The position numbers and the translations under genes were made by a program. From Lachnospiraceae bacterium (GTDB lineage Bacteria > Bacillota > Clostridia > Lachnospirales > Lachnospiraceae): a stretch of DNA of 64,000 nt. Positions within the stretch are counted from its first letter, which is position 1. Each line of letters starts with the position of its first letter. Shown here in pieces: positions 17,119-25,192 of this stretch. A model generated the notes under the pieces. The model did not search any database. It worked only from the letters and a program-made list of their open reading frames with translations, and was not told the origin of the DNA. The stretch lies in assembly GCA_009774615.1 (NCBI GenBank), contig VSOC01000010.1, positions 5,862 through 69,861 of the forward strand. Reading direction: 5' to 3'.

Positions 17119-17995
17119 CATAGCCTTTCATTAATACCTTTAATTCCCCTTTTCTTTCCGGTGCCAAAGGGACAAGAGGAAGGCGGCAGTCCTCCCTGCA
17201 CATCCCCATAAGCGACAGCGCTGCCTTCACCGGAATGGGGTTGACGTCCCAGAACATGGCATTCATCAGCGGCAAAAGCTTTAACTGCAGCGCCGTGCTT
17301 TCCAAAACCTTCCCCTCACGAAAAAGCCGGCAGAGCTCTGCCGTTTCTTTCGGCATAATATTGCCCAGAACCGAAATCACACCCTGTCCGCCCAAAGACA
17401 ATACCGGAAGGATCTGATCATCATTTCCCGAATAGATATCCAGGCTGTCCCCGCACAGGGCCGCCGTTCCTGCCACCTGAGAGATGTTCCCGCTGGCTTC
17501 CTTTAATCCGCAGATATTCGGATGCTTTGCCAGCCGACGGCAGGTTTCGGGGCAGATATTCACCCCGGTTCTTGTCGGAACATTATAAAGAATTACGGGA
17601 ATGCTAACCTGATCGGCAATGGTTTCAAAATGCCGGATTAGCCCTTCCTGCGAGGTTTTATTATAATAGGGCGTTACCAGCAAAATCCCGTCGGCCCCGG
17701 CAAGCTCTGCCTCACGCGAAAGCGCGGCGGCCTTTCGTGTATCATTGCTCCCTGTCCCAAGAATTACGGGAATCCGCTTATCCACCCTGCGGATCACAAA
17801 TGCCGCAAGTTCGTTCTTCTCCTTATCGGTGAGCGTCGATGCCTCCCCTGTCGTTCCCATAACGACCAGAGCATCCGCCCCATGTTCTATCTGAAATTCC
17901 AAAAGCCCGTAAAGGGCCGGATAATCAATCCCTCCGCTGCCATCCATCGGCGTAACCAAAGCGGTTGCCATACCGGTAAATATTCTGCGTTTCAT
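17108..17995 (-). CDS. dapA: 4-hydroxy-tetrahydrodipicolinate synthase
   Basis: Condenses pyruvate and aspartate semialdehyde, the branch point to diaminopimelate, lysine and spore dipicolinate. The 295-residue TIM-barrel protein has the GTTGEASTLT motif (about 44), the catalytic Tyr in TPYYNKTSQEG and YNVPTRTGVN, and the Schiff-base Lys in ICGLKEASGN (about 162). The start at 17995 gives the usual length; its Shine-Dalgarno is weak (GGATGGGAC). A longer upstream frame has no ribosome site. No lysine riboswitch is visible. The divergent dpaA-dpaB genes use the DapA product, so the arrangement supplies sporulation. The last codons lie in a dispersed repeat. Confidence 0.96.
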   Translation of the reverse strand: MKRRIFTGMATALVTPMDGSGGIDYPALYGLLEFQIEHGADALVVMGTTGEASTLTDKEKNELAAFVIRRVDKRIPVILGTGSNDTRKAAALSREAELAGADGILLVTPYYNKTSQEGLIRHFETIADQVSIPVILYNVPTRTGVNICPETCRRLAKHPNICGLKEASGNISQVAGTAALCGDSLDIYSGNDDQILPVLSLGGQGVISVLGNIMPKETAELCRLFREGKVLESTALQLKLLPLMNAMFWDVNPIPVKAALSLMGMCREDCRLPLVPLAPERKGELKVLMKGYGLL

Positions 17996-18038
17996 AGTAC
18001 AGTCCCATCCATAGGGTTCTCTGTTTACCATATGCCAA

Positions 18039-18071
18039 AAACGGACAGCAGGTTCCTGAAACGGACAGCAG
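18039..18071. promoter_or_regulatory. Direct repeat upstream of dapA, two-turn spacing
   Basis: AAACGGACAGCAG occurs at 18039-18051 and again at 18059-18071, exactly 20 bp apart, in the region between dapA and dpaA. Perfect 13-bp repeats on one DNA face suggest a regulator site; no regulator is identified. Confidence 0.45.
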
Positions 18072-18128
18072 AATTCAGTATAGAAATAAGGCATCCCGTC
18101 CGCCCGAATCGCGTGTAAAACAGCCAGG

Positions 18129-18157
18129 AACGAAAATACTGACTTCCGCATACCTTA
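18129..18157 (+). promoter_or_regulatory. Possible sigma-K promoter for dpaA-dpaB
   Basis: CATACCTTA (18149-18157) fits the sigma-K -10 pattern CATANNNTA, with AAC about 17 bases upstream as a weak -35. dpaA-dpaB are mother-cell sigma-K genes in B. subtilis. The match is short and could be chance. Confidence 0.25.
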
Positions 18158-18226
18158 CAGGGTGAACCAAAATGTTTTTCCTATACAAAAAACAACAAAA
18201 ATCATCCCCAAATTATGGAGGTTTTT

Positions 18227-19081
18227 ATGTGCGCAAGTTCCGAACATGTCACTGACCATATCTGCGTTATCCTTGGGGACTCCCGCCAGGAATATCTGGC
18301 CGGACTCCTTCGCCGGGAATACCTTCCGGTTTCCTTTCTTCAGGAGCCGGATAAAGAAAGCCTTGCAGGCTGCAGCATGATCATTGCTCCTACACCGTTT
18401 ACAAAGGATCAGAAGACCGTCTTTTCACATCCAAAACTTACTATCGACGATTTTCTCTCTTTCCTTCGCCCCGGACAGATGCTTTTTGGTGCAAACCTGC
18501 CCCAGAAGGTCAGAGATTACTGCAGCAAACATTTTGTCGGCTTTTTTGATTTTATGGACGACGAAGAGATTGCCGCAAAAAACGCTGTTGCCACTGCCGA
18601 AGGCGCAGTCTGCGAAGCCATCGCACACAGCCCGGTAAACTTGGAAGGCAGTTCCTGCCTATTAGCCGGATATGGGCGCTGCGGGCGTGTTCTTGCCAAA
18701 AAGCTTAAGGCACTGGGTGCCGAAATCATCATTCTTGAATCGGATCCTGCGCGGCAGAATCTTGCAAAAAAAGAAGGCTTTTTCTGTATACAAAGCCATG
18801 CACTTTCCCGGTTCCTGGAAGAAAATCCGGTTCTTTTTTTCTTTAATACGGCACCCTGCCCTATTTTCGGAGAGAAGATTCTGGAAAAAACACACCCCGA
18901 TATTACCATTATCGATATTGCTTCTGCTCCTGGAGGAACGGATTTTGATTACTGCCATAAGACCGGAAAAACAGCCCTTTTATGCCCCGGCCTTCCCGGA
19001 AAATACGCGCCAAAAACCTCTGCACAGATTCTCTGCAGCGCTGTTTTGGCTTATCGTTCCTCTTTAGAGAAACAAAAATGA
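18227..19081 (+). CDS. dpaA: Dipicolinate synthase subunit A
   Basis: Oxidoreductase subunit that, with DpaB, converts the DapA product to dipicolinic acid in the mother cell of sporulating bacteria. The 284-residue protein has an N-terminal part with LRPGQMLFGANLPQKV and a Rossmann fold with LAGYGRCGRVLAKKLKALGA (about 145-165) and PGLPGKYAPKTSAQIL near the end. The ATG at 18227 follows GGAGGTTTTT; an ATG twelve bases upstream overlaps that site. dpaB begins 29 bases after the stop. Confidence 0.95.
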   Translation: MCASSEHVTDHICVILGDSRQEYLAGLLRREYLPVSFLQEPDKESLAGCSMIIAPTPFTKDQKTVFSHPKLTIDDFLSFLRPGQMLFGANLPQKVRDYCSKHFVGFFDFMDDEEIAAKNAVATAEGAVCEAIAHSPVNLEGSSCLLAGYGRCGRVLAKKLKALGAEIIILESDPARQNLAKKEGFFCIQSHALSRFLEENPVLFFFNTAPCPIFGEKILEKTHPDITIIDIASAPGGTDFDYCHKTGKTALLCPGLPGKYAPKTSAQILCSAVLAYRSSLEKQK

Positions 19082-19110
19082 AATCTAAAACATCCAAAGG
19101 AGGTTTTCTT

Positions 19111-19689
19111 ATGACATTAGCCGGAAAAACCATCGGTTTTGCCTTTACCGGTTCCTTCTGCACCTTCAGCGCAGCCGAAAAACAGGCGGCCTCGCTCCTT
19201 GACCTGGGTGCCAATATACAGCCTGTTTTTTCTGCAAATGTGCAGACCATGGACTCCCGCTTCGGCAGCACCAGCGAATATATCAAACACATCACTTCCC
19301 TTACCGGGAACAAGCCCATCCTTACCATGGAGGAAGCCGAACCTATCGGCCCGTCCGCCTGCTTAGATATCCTGCTCATCGCACCCTGCACCGGAAACAC
19401 TTTAGCAAAGCTTGCCAACGGCATTACGGATACCTCGGTGCTGATGGCCGCCAAAGCCCATCTCCGCAATCAAAAACCCCTGGTCATCTCCATCTCCACC
19501 AACGATGCCCTGGGCATGAATTTTAAAAATATCGGTCTGCTCTACAACACAAAAAACATTTATTTTGTTCCCTTTGGACAGGACAATCCGGAGAAAAAAC
19601 CAAATTCTTTAATTGCCCGGACAGAACTGACGGCAAAGACCTTAGAACTTGCCCTGGAAGGAAAACAAATCCAACCGGTTATCGTCTAG
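19111..19689 (+). CDS. dpaB: Dipicolinate synthase subunit B (flavoprotein)
   Basis: Flavoprotein partner of DpaA in dipicolinate synthesis. The 192-residue protein starts MTLAGKTIGFAFTGSFCTF, typical of flavodoxin-like decarboxylase/flavoprotein folds, followed by LLIAPCTGNTLAKLANGITD and the FMN-binding NDALGMNFKNIG region. The ATG at 19111 has AAAGGAGG at eight bases; a longer in-frame start overlapping dpaA is rejected. It is convergent with aroK 18 bases downstream. Confidence 0.95.
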   Translation: MTLAGKTIGFAFTGSFCTFSAAEKQAASLLDLGANIQPVFSANVQTMDSRFGSTSEYIKHITSLTGNKPILTMEEAEPIGPSACLDILLIAPCTGNTLAKLANGITDTSVLMAAKAHLRNQKPLVISISTNDALGMNFKNIGLLYNTKNIYFVPFGQDNPEKKPNSLIARTELTAKTLELALEGKQIQPVIV

Positions 19690-19707
19690 ACTGCATCTAT
19701 CGTTGAA

Positions 19708-20262
19708 TTACCTCAGCAGGTTCAGCATTGCATCCAGTTCCCTGCGCTCCGCCGCCAGTTTTTTCTCCATCAGGAGGCGGAGCCTGTCCACGGTCTGCCC
19801 GGGCTGGAAACAGCCCTCCTCGCTGACTACGATATCCGCATAGCGCTCGTAAAGCGGCACACGCTCATCATATAAGTCCCGCAGAGTAAACCCCGGTTTT
19901 AAGGCCACGCCGCGGTCAACGATATTTCCCACCCGGCGTTCAAGTTCCTCAAAACTCATCTTTAAATAAACGATTTCACTGATTTCCTTTAAATGCTGCA
20001 TGGCCTTCTCGCCGTAAATCACGGAACCGCCCGGCGCAATCACGGATTTTTTTGCTTCCAGTTCTGCGTTTACCCGCTCTTCCACCTGTAAAAATCCCGA
20101 AAGCCCTTCCTCGGCGATAATCTCTTTTAGCAGCCGCCCTTCCTTCTCCTGGATTAAGATATCCACATCCACGAAGGAATAGCCCAGGCGCTTGGCTAAA
20201 AGTACACCTATGGTGCTTTTCCCGGAAGACGGCATACCGATTAAGGTAATATTTGGCTTCAT
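19708..20262 (-). CDS. aroK: Shikimate kinase
   Basis: Phosphorylates shikimate in chorismate synthesis. The 184-residue protein begins MKPNITLIGMPSSGKSTIG with the P-loop, then DVDILIQEKEGR (shikimate-binding Asp), and APGGSVIYG (Gly-Gly substrate loop). The lid segment is around RVGNIVDRGVALKPG, where ADP-binding Arg residues lie; it departs from the common LLxRP pattern, so a related small-molecule kinase cannot be excluded. The ATG at 20262 matches homologues, but GAGG lies 13 bases before it; in-frame GTG and TTG codons nine and twelve bases upstream are alternatives. That GAGG lies in the arm of a long hairpin (20275-20310). Confidence 0.85.
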   Translation of the reverse strand: MKPNITLIGMPSSGKSTIGVLLAKRLGYSFVDVDILIQEKEGRLLKEIIAEEGLSGFLQVEERVNAELEAKKSVIAPGGSVIYGEKAMQHLKEISEIVYLKMSFEELERRVGNIVDRGVALKPGFTLRDLYDERVPLYERYADIVVSEEGCFQPGQTVDRLRLLMEKKLAAERRELDAMLNLLR

Positions 20263-20274
20263 TTTTTGCACCAA

Positions 20275-20378
20275 GCCTCAAGCGAAAATGCTTGCATTTT
20301 CATTTGAGGCGCAAACACAAAGGGTGAAAGATTTGTGTTTGCATTTTATCCTTTCTTCTTTTTTTCTTTCACCCTTTC
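20275..20378 (-). promoter_or_regulatory. Strongly folded leader between the flavin reductase gene and aroK
   Basis: Three inverted repeats overlap in about 100 bases. IR1: GCCTCAA plus TGAAAATG pairs with CATTTTC plus TTGAGGC (20275-20310), and its arm holds the aroK GAGG. IR2: GCAAACACAAA (20311-20321 region) with TTTGTGTTTGC (20332-20342). IR3: AAAGGGTGAAAG (20319-20330) with CTTTCACCCTTT (20367-20378). The IR3 left arm lies in the loop of IR2, so a pseudoknot or alternative folds are possible. Function is unknown; control of aroK translation is an inference. Confidence 0.6.
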
Positions 20379-20953
20379 CTTCCCTTCTCTACAGAATATC
20401 CAAATTTCCCCAATCGCTCACCCAAACCAAAATACTCTCCGTGCGAATAAGCCACCAGCCCTGTCGAATTCAGATGAAACTTCCCCTTTTCATCCATAAA
20501 ATCCGTATCCACCGCCACCCCTGTTACTTCAGCCACAAACATATCATGGCTTCCCAGAGGAATGACCCGGCACACCTTACACGCTAAATTCACCGGGCTT
20601 TCTGCAATTCCCGGCACCATACTGTGTTCCATCTTTTGTTCCGTCAGGCTGCACGCCTTGAATTTATCCTCATCCCGCCCGGACTTTACCCCGCACCAGT
20701 CCGCAGCAAAAGCCAGATCCTTCGTCACCAGATTAATCACAAACTCCCCGGTTTCCTGGATAATTGCATAAGAATACCGCTCTTTGCGCACCGAAATCGA
20801 TACCATGGCCGGAGAGGAACAGACCGTCCCCGCCCAGGCAATGGTGATGATGTTGGGTTTCTCCCCCGGCCGCTGACAGCTTACCAGGACAGCCGGAAGC
20901 GGATAAAGGAGATTTCCCGGCTTCCAGAATTCTTTTTTTACCTGTTTTTTCAT
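20369..20953 (-). CDS. Flavin reductase-like FMN-binding protein
   Basis: Split-barrel flavoprotein of the flavin reductase family. The 194-residue protein has YPLPAVLVSCQRPGEKPNIITIAWAGTVCSSPAM at the N-terminus (key parts PNIITIAWAG and SSPAMVSISVR), which is the FMN-binding part, NLVTKDLAFAADWCGVKSGRDEDKF in the middle (key part CGVKSGRDEDKF), and GSHDMFVAEV. Substrate is unknown. Its ATG directly follows the stop of the pyrophosphatase gene (TAG then ATG), so they are co-translated. The 3' end overlaps the arm of an inverted repeat (20367-20378). Confidence 0.9.
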   Translation of the reverse strand: MKKQVKKEFWKPGNLLYPLPAVLVSCQRPGEKPNIITIAWAGTVCSSPAMVSISVRKERYSYAIIQETGEFVINLVTKDLAFAADWCGVKSGRDEDKFKACSLTEQKMEHSMVPGIAESPVNLACKVCRVIPLGSHDMFVAEVTGVAVDTDFMDEKGKFHLNSTGLVAYSHGEYFGLGERLGKFGYSVEKGRKG

Positions 20954-22624
20954 CTATTCCTCCACAATCATAATTCCCGGCACAAGCTGTTTTTTTCGGG
21001 AAACAACCCCGGGAAGACTGACGATCTGTTCATTTTCGGTATCATTATCATTCTCCGTATCCAGATGGAAGGCTTTCACGATAAGCTGTTTTGCTCCTGT
21101 TCCTTCACATAACAACTCGGTCGATTCGGTCAGGATATTGGTCAGCATGAAAAACAGCATATCCATGCCGTGGGCTTTTATGGCTTCTTTAAGGTAGGGA
21201 AGCATACGTTCCTTTAATTCCTCAAGTTCTTCCACATTCACCGAACTGATCTGACCTACGCCAAAGGTCAGCTTGCCCGCCTCAAACTGTTTAAAGTCCT
21301 GATAAAAAATTTCTTTATTGCTCTTGCCCTTAAGGTTGCTTGCCGCGGCAAACATCTTATTGGCATAGCTTTCCACTTCAATTTCGGCAATGGCCGCAAG
21401 TTCTAAGGCGGTCTGCTTATCTACGGCTGTACAGGTGGGTGAACGGAACAGCAAAGTATCGGAGATAATGGCGCTGCACAAAAGTCCGGCAATCTCCGGC
21501 TTCACCTCCACACCGGCCTCCTTATACATCTGATAGACAATCGTCGCCGTACAGCCCAGCGGCTGGTTGCGGAAATACACCGGAGAGATCGTTTCCACCG
21601 CCCCAATCCGGTGATGATCGATAATTTCCTGAATATCCGCACCTTCAATACCGTCCACCGCCTGGCTCTTTTCGTTGTGATCCACAAGGATAACCCCTTT
21701 GCCGCGGGCCCCCAGAAGGTTTCTGCGGGAAATCATCCCCTTATAATGACCGTTTTTATTCAGAATGGGGAAGTCCCTGTGACGCTTGCTGGTCATCACC
21801 TCTTTGACATCATCAATAAAATCATCTTCATCAAAGGTGGTCAGATGCTCGGTTTTCATAAAATAGCTGATGGGCATACTCTGGTTAATCAGACGGGCAG
21901 CCGTATAGGTATCGTAGGGCGTGGTGATAATTACGCAGCCCCGCTCCTGTGCCATCTTGCGGATGGTTTTGGAAACCCCTGCCCCCTCGCAGACAATAAT
22001 ACAGCCTGCTTCCATCTCAATGGCACAAAGCTGGGATTCATAGCGGTTTCCTAAAATTACCAGATCATGAGGTTCTATATAAAACTCCATCATATCCGGG
22101 TTTGCCGCGGCGATTAACACCTTTCCCTCGGAAAAATAGTCTTCTTCATCGCCCAGAAGCATCACACCCTCTAAGGTTTCCACAATATTGGAATACTGGG
22201 TGTGCGCCTTGGAGAGAATACTGCTGTCGTAGACATTCATATAAGATTTTGTCAGATCCCCGACCGTAATCAGCCCTTCCAGAAGGCCGCTGTCCGTCAC
22301 CGCAGCCAGGGTAACGACATTATCCTTCTGCATCAGGTTCCAGGCTTTTTTCAGGGAGATATTCTTCCACACCCCCGGCGTTTCCCGGATCTCGATATCC
22401 TTTACCTGGGTCTGTACGGTCTGTACCAGATCCGGCTTTTTCATATGAAAATAATCCAGCACAAACTGGGTTTCCGAATTCACTTTCCCAGCCCGGGCCG
22501 GCTCATAGATATTTCCTGTAGTCTTTTGTTTTAAATTGGCATAGCAAATCGCTGAACAGATAGAATCTGTATCCGGATTTTTATGACCAATAACCAGTGT
22601 CTTTCTCTTGTTCTTATCTGCCAT
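20954..22624 (-). CDS. ppaC: CBS- and DRTGG-containing manganese-dependent inorganic pyrophosphatase
   Basis: Family II pyrophosphatase of the DHH superfamily with a regulatory insert, as in the CBS-pyrophosphatases of clostridia. The 556 residues contain the N-terminal metal motif GHKNPDTDSICSAI (about 13), two CBS segments (about 75-130 and 250-300) flanking a DRTGG-like region (about 190-230), the central VDHNEKSQAVDGIEGADIQEIIDHHRIG with DHH (key parts LVDHNEKSQ and IDHHRIG), and a DHHA2 domain with SAIISDTLLFRSPT. The insert binds adenine nucleotides in studied members. GGGAGGAG precedes the ATG. Confidence 0.95.
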   Translation of the reverse strand: MADKNKRKTLVIGHKNPDTDSICSAICYANLKQKTTGNIYEPARAGKVNSETQFVLDYFHMKKPDLVQTVQTQVKDIEIRETPGVWKNISLKKAWNLMQKDNVVTLAAVTDSGLLEGLITVGDLTKSYMNVYDSSILSKAHTQYSNIVETLEGVMLLGDEEDYFSEGKVLIAAANPDMMEFYIEPHDLVILGNRYESQLCAIEMEAGCIIVCEGAGVSKTIRKMAQERGCVIITTPYDTYTAARLINQSMPISYFMKTEHLTTFDEDDFIDDVKEVMTSKRHRDFPILNKNGHYKGMISRRNLLGARGKGVILVDHNEKSQAVDGIEGADIQEIIDHHRIGAVETISPVYFRNQPLGCTATIVYQMYKEAGVEVKPEIAGLLCSAIISDTLLFRSPTCTAVDKQTALELAAIAEIEVESYANKMFAAASNLKGKSNKEIFYQDFKQFEAGKLTFGVGQISSVNVEELEELKERMLPYLKEAIKAHGMDMLFFMLTNILTESTELLCEGTGAKQLIVKAFHLDTENDNDTENEQIVSLPGVVSRKKQLVPGIMIVEE

Positions 22625-22651
22625 AAACTCCTCCCTGTCCGGCAGCGGTTA

Positions 22652-22681
22652 TACTCCTGTTCACATGTTCTCAGCAGCAAC
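22652..22681. repeat. Dispersed palindromic repeat, copy 6
   Basis: TACTCCTGT then TCACATGTTC then TCAGCAGCAAC, a slightly expanded copy just upstream of the pyrophosphatase gene. Confidence 0.6.
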
Positions 22682-22829
22682 CTTTCCACCGTATTGCTCT
22701 TCATTTGTTTACATATTATTCATAATTTATCTATGCACTGTTCATATTTATTTTTTATACTAATTGTATAGAAAGTTATAAAAAACTTTCTTTTAATTAG
22801 ATAATTTGCACATAGATTTTTCATAATTA

Positions 22830-22852
22830 CCCCGGTTGAACAGCAGCCGGGG
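22830..22852. terminator. GC-rich hairpin downstream of the nucleotidyltransferase gene
   Basis: CCCCGG pairs with CCGGGG around TTGAACAGCAG. The T-run after it is poor on either strand, so termination is uncertain. Its loop, GAACAGCAG, resembles one arm of the dispersed repeat. The 328-base gap 22625-22952 otherwise holds repeats 6 and 7 and a weak GAAAGTT/AACTTTC hairpin near 22772. Confidence 0.45.
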
Positions 22853-22880
22853 CTCCTCATTTTTATCGGGAAGATTTCTC

Positions 22881-22906
22881 GTTGCTGTAAACATGCAAAC
22901 AGTAAC
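22881..22906. repeat. Dispersed palindromic repeat, copy 7
   Basis: Arms GTTGCTGT and ACAGTAAC around AAACATGCAA. It is enclosed by a perfect 10-bp inverted repeat, ATCGGGAAGA (22865-22874) and TCTTCCCGAT (22913-22922), as is copy 2. Confidence 0.7.
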
Positions 22907-22952
22907 GATTTCTCTTCCCGATGTTTCATTTTAAGCACATCTCCTATACGGC

Positions 22953-23873
22953 TCAGAACAGCTTCTCCGGATAAACCCCGTCCTGAACCAGTTGGCGGAT
23001 GGACTCGATAACGGCTGCTTTATCCTCCTGATAGGTCACGCCAAACCACTTATCTTTCGTATCAAGCACCTGTACAACCGCTTTTTTCTCCTGTACCATC
23101 TTATCGATAACCTTGGGCAGAAGATATTCGGCTTTAAGATTCCCCTCCGGAATCTGGCGCAGGAACTCAGGGAAGCCTTTTTCCAGTTCCTCTAAAAATA
23201 CAGGAGGAAGTCCCCACATATTCATCGAAACCATCTGTCCTTCATGAATTTCTACCGGAACGCCGTCCTCATTCTCCGCATAAAAACCGTCGGCCTTCCT
23301 CTCAATGGCAAACGTTTCTTCCACCTTCTTTAATATCCCGTCCGCAGCAACATCGCAGATACCCCGGGTTACGGAACCATTTTCGCTCAATGTGTTTTCC
23401 AGGGCAAAGCCCGCCATACATAAGGTCATGGGCTCTTTCGTTTCGTCCATATGCTCAACCATATAGTCATGAACCTTGCGGAATCCTTCTTTTCCGTAAT
23501 AATCGTCTGCATTAATCACCAGAAACGGCTCATGCACCAGATCCTTTACCATAAGAATCGCATGGCCGGTTCCCCACGGCTTCTTCCTTCCCTCCGGTAC
23601 CGAAAAGCCCTCCGGAAGCTTATCCAGTTCCTGATAAGCATACTCCACCCGGGCAATCTTCTCAATCCGGTTTCCGATAATCTCCTTAAAATCCTTCTCC
23701 AAATCCCGGCGGATAATAAAGACAATCTTGGTAAATCCTGCTTCCAGGGCATCATGAATCGAATAATCCATGATAATCTCCCCGCTTGGGCCAACTGCTG
23801 CCAGCTGCTTAATCCCCCCGCCAAAACGACTGCCAATCCCCGCAGCCATAATTACTAATGTAGTATCCTTCAT
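22953..23873 (-). CDS. Sugar-phosphate nucleotidyltransferase family protein
   Basis: Member of the NTP-transferase superfamily that includes UTP--glucose-1-phosphate enzymes. The 306-residue protein starts with the nucleotide-binding loop LVIMAAGIGSRFGGGIKQL, and has DYSIHDALEAGFTKIVFI, the KPWGTGHAILMVKDL motif, and the acidic NADDYYGKEGF metal site. The pattern of GSRFGG with KPWGTGHAI fits a large clostridial group usually called nucleotidyltransferase; the sugar substrate is unknown, and it is not a clear GalU. The ATG at 23873 follows GGAGAAGGGCG; upstream starts are rejected. Confidence 0.9.
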   Translation of the reverse strand: MKDTTLVIMAAGIGSRFGGGIKQLAAVGPSGEIIMDYSIHDALEAGFTKIVFIIRRDLEKDFKEIIGNRIEKIARVEYAYQELDKLPEGFSVPEGRKKPWGTGHAILMVKDLVHEPFLVINADDYYGKEGFRKVHDYMVEHMDETKEPMTLCMAGFALENTLSENGSVTRGICDVAADGILKKVEETFAIERKADGFYAENEDGVPVEIHEGQMVSMNMWGLPPVFLEELEKGFPEFLRQIPEGNLKAEYLLPKVIDKMVQEKKAVVQVLDTKDKWFGVTYQEDKAAVIESIRQLVQDGVYPEKLF

Positions 23874-23991
23874 CGCCCTTCTCCTTTTTTCATTCCATTT
23901 TCCTATCTTTTTGTCTTTAACCTCTTCTATTAGTGAGTATAGCACAGAACGAAGCAAATAGCTATACCTTTTACGGAAGCCCTTCAGATTT

Positions 23992-24017
23992 GTTACTGTT
24001 CACATGTTCACAGCAAC
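23992..24017. repeat. Dispersed palindromic repeat, copy 8 (best match to consensus)
   Basis: GTTACTGT then TCACATGTTC then ACAGCAAC. The downstream AGGCAAAAA is shared with the tandem copies at 55106-55175. It sits between divergent genes. Confidence 0.75.
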
Positions 24018-24056
24018 AGGCAAAAAATGAAAGTTTTGTGAACTGCCGTGAAAGCA

Positions 24057-24084
24057 TTGTAATTCCTTGGAATCTCTGTATAAT
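24057..24084 (+). promoter_or_regulatory. Promoter of the gene at 24147
   Basis: -35 TTGTAA (24057-24062), 16-base spacer, -10 TATAAT (24079-24084), about 60 bases before the start codon. Confidence 0.65.
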
Positions 24085-24146
24085 AAAAATATCTGCCGCA
24101 GAATATAGTCACAGGTAAACCGTTAAACAAGCAAAAGGAGAAAATC

Positions 24147-25160
24147 ATGCAGGAAACATCATTGGAATTATGGGGCAAACTTTACGAAACGGCAACCAGA
24201 ATCAAGGAGCGAAAGCCCTGGGTGGAATTCTGGGAGATGGATTTAATCGGGATTCAGGAAGAAGAGGGAAAAAAACCGGTATTTTTTAATATCATCGGCC
24301 ACGAAGCCAAAGAATACAGCATTGTCGCCTACGAAGGCTATGAAGGGCTGAATGATTTTTTCCTTCTTTTGGATAAAGATAAGCTAAATCTTACTTCCGA
24401 ATATGTCTTATTCAGCCAAACCTGTCTGGCTGCTTACTGGGGAAGCCGGGAAGAGATGTCCGAGGAACAGAGGCAGCTTATCAAAAACCTGGGCTATAAA
24501 TATTACGGGAAGGATCAGTGGCTGTATTTTATGGCTCACAGCAAAGGCCATTTCCCCGGTATGCTTGATGACGAAGAGGCCGCACGGATGACCAATTATC
24601 TGTCGCTGCTTGAAAAAGCGCTGGAATGCTGGGATAATGACCCGGTTTCCGTAGATTTTGAACATGGCAATATCTACCTTTATTTTTATGACCAGACAAA
24701 AAAGCAGTGGATGGGCAAGGAACAAACCCTTCCGTTTAACGAATACCAGATTTCCTACCTGGAATTAACCGATGAAAAACTGATGGATGAACTAAAAAAC
24801 GCCCGCCGCGGCAATTACTGCCTGGAAGCAGAACTTTCCTTCAGCCATATGCTGGATAAAGAAAAGCCCCGCAGCCGCTCGATCAACCGTAAGATGTGTC
24901 TGATCGCCGATACCGAAAGCAAACGTATGCTGAAGGCCGATTTAATGGAACAGGAAGCCCAGGCTGAGGAATGGCTGATTCAATACATTGTTGACTTCAT
25001 CCTCGGTCAGGGTGCCCCGAAAGAAATCCGTGTCAGCAACGGCATTGTGGCAGCTATATTAGAACAGGTCTGCCATCTGGCCGGAATTGCGATTACCCGA
25101 ACCGAACAGCTTCCGGTCATCCGCAGCTTTCTTTCTTCTTTAGCATTAACCGAGAGTTGA
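24147..25160 (+). CDS. Conserved hypothetical protein resembling DUF7309/DUF6930
   Basis: A 337-residue soluble protein. The N-terminal half (NIIGHEAKEYSIVAYEGYEGLNDFFLLL, key part EYSIVAYEGYEGL; then KGHFPGMLDDEEAARMTNYLSLLEKALE, key part DEEAARMTNYLSLL) looks like the DUF7309 pattern, and the C-terminal half (CLIADTESKRMLKADLMEQ, LGQGAPKEIRVSNG) like DUF6930. This is from pattern memory, not a search. No catalytic motif is evident. It has its own promoter and a GGAG site. It is convergent with the CotS-like gene 32 bases downstream. Function unknown. Confidence 0.8.
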   Translation: MQETSLELWGKLYETATRIKERKPWVEFWEMDLIGIQEEEGKKPVFFNIIGHEAKEYSIVAYEGYEGLNDFFLLLDKDKLNLTSEYVLFSQTCLAAYWGSREEMSEEQRQLIKNLGYKYYGKDQWLYFMAHSKGHFPGMLDDEEAARMTNYLSLLEKALECWDNDPVSVDFEHGNIYLYFYDQTKKQWMGKEQTLPFNEYQISYLELTDEKLMDELKNARRGNYCLEAELSFSHMLDKEKPRSRSINRKMCLIADTESKRMLKADLMEQEAQAEEWLIQYIVDFILGQGAPKEIRVSNGIVAAILEQVCHLAGIAITRTEQLPVIRSFLSSLALTES

Positions 25161-25192
25161 TTTTCAGCCTTTTTAGCCTTAATGATATAAAA

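Noticed and set aside
23874..23957. Longer N-terminus of the nucleotidyltransferase
   Set aside because: The nucleotide-binding loop begins a few residues after the ATG at 23873, which has its own GGAG site.
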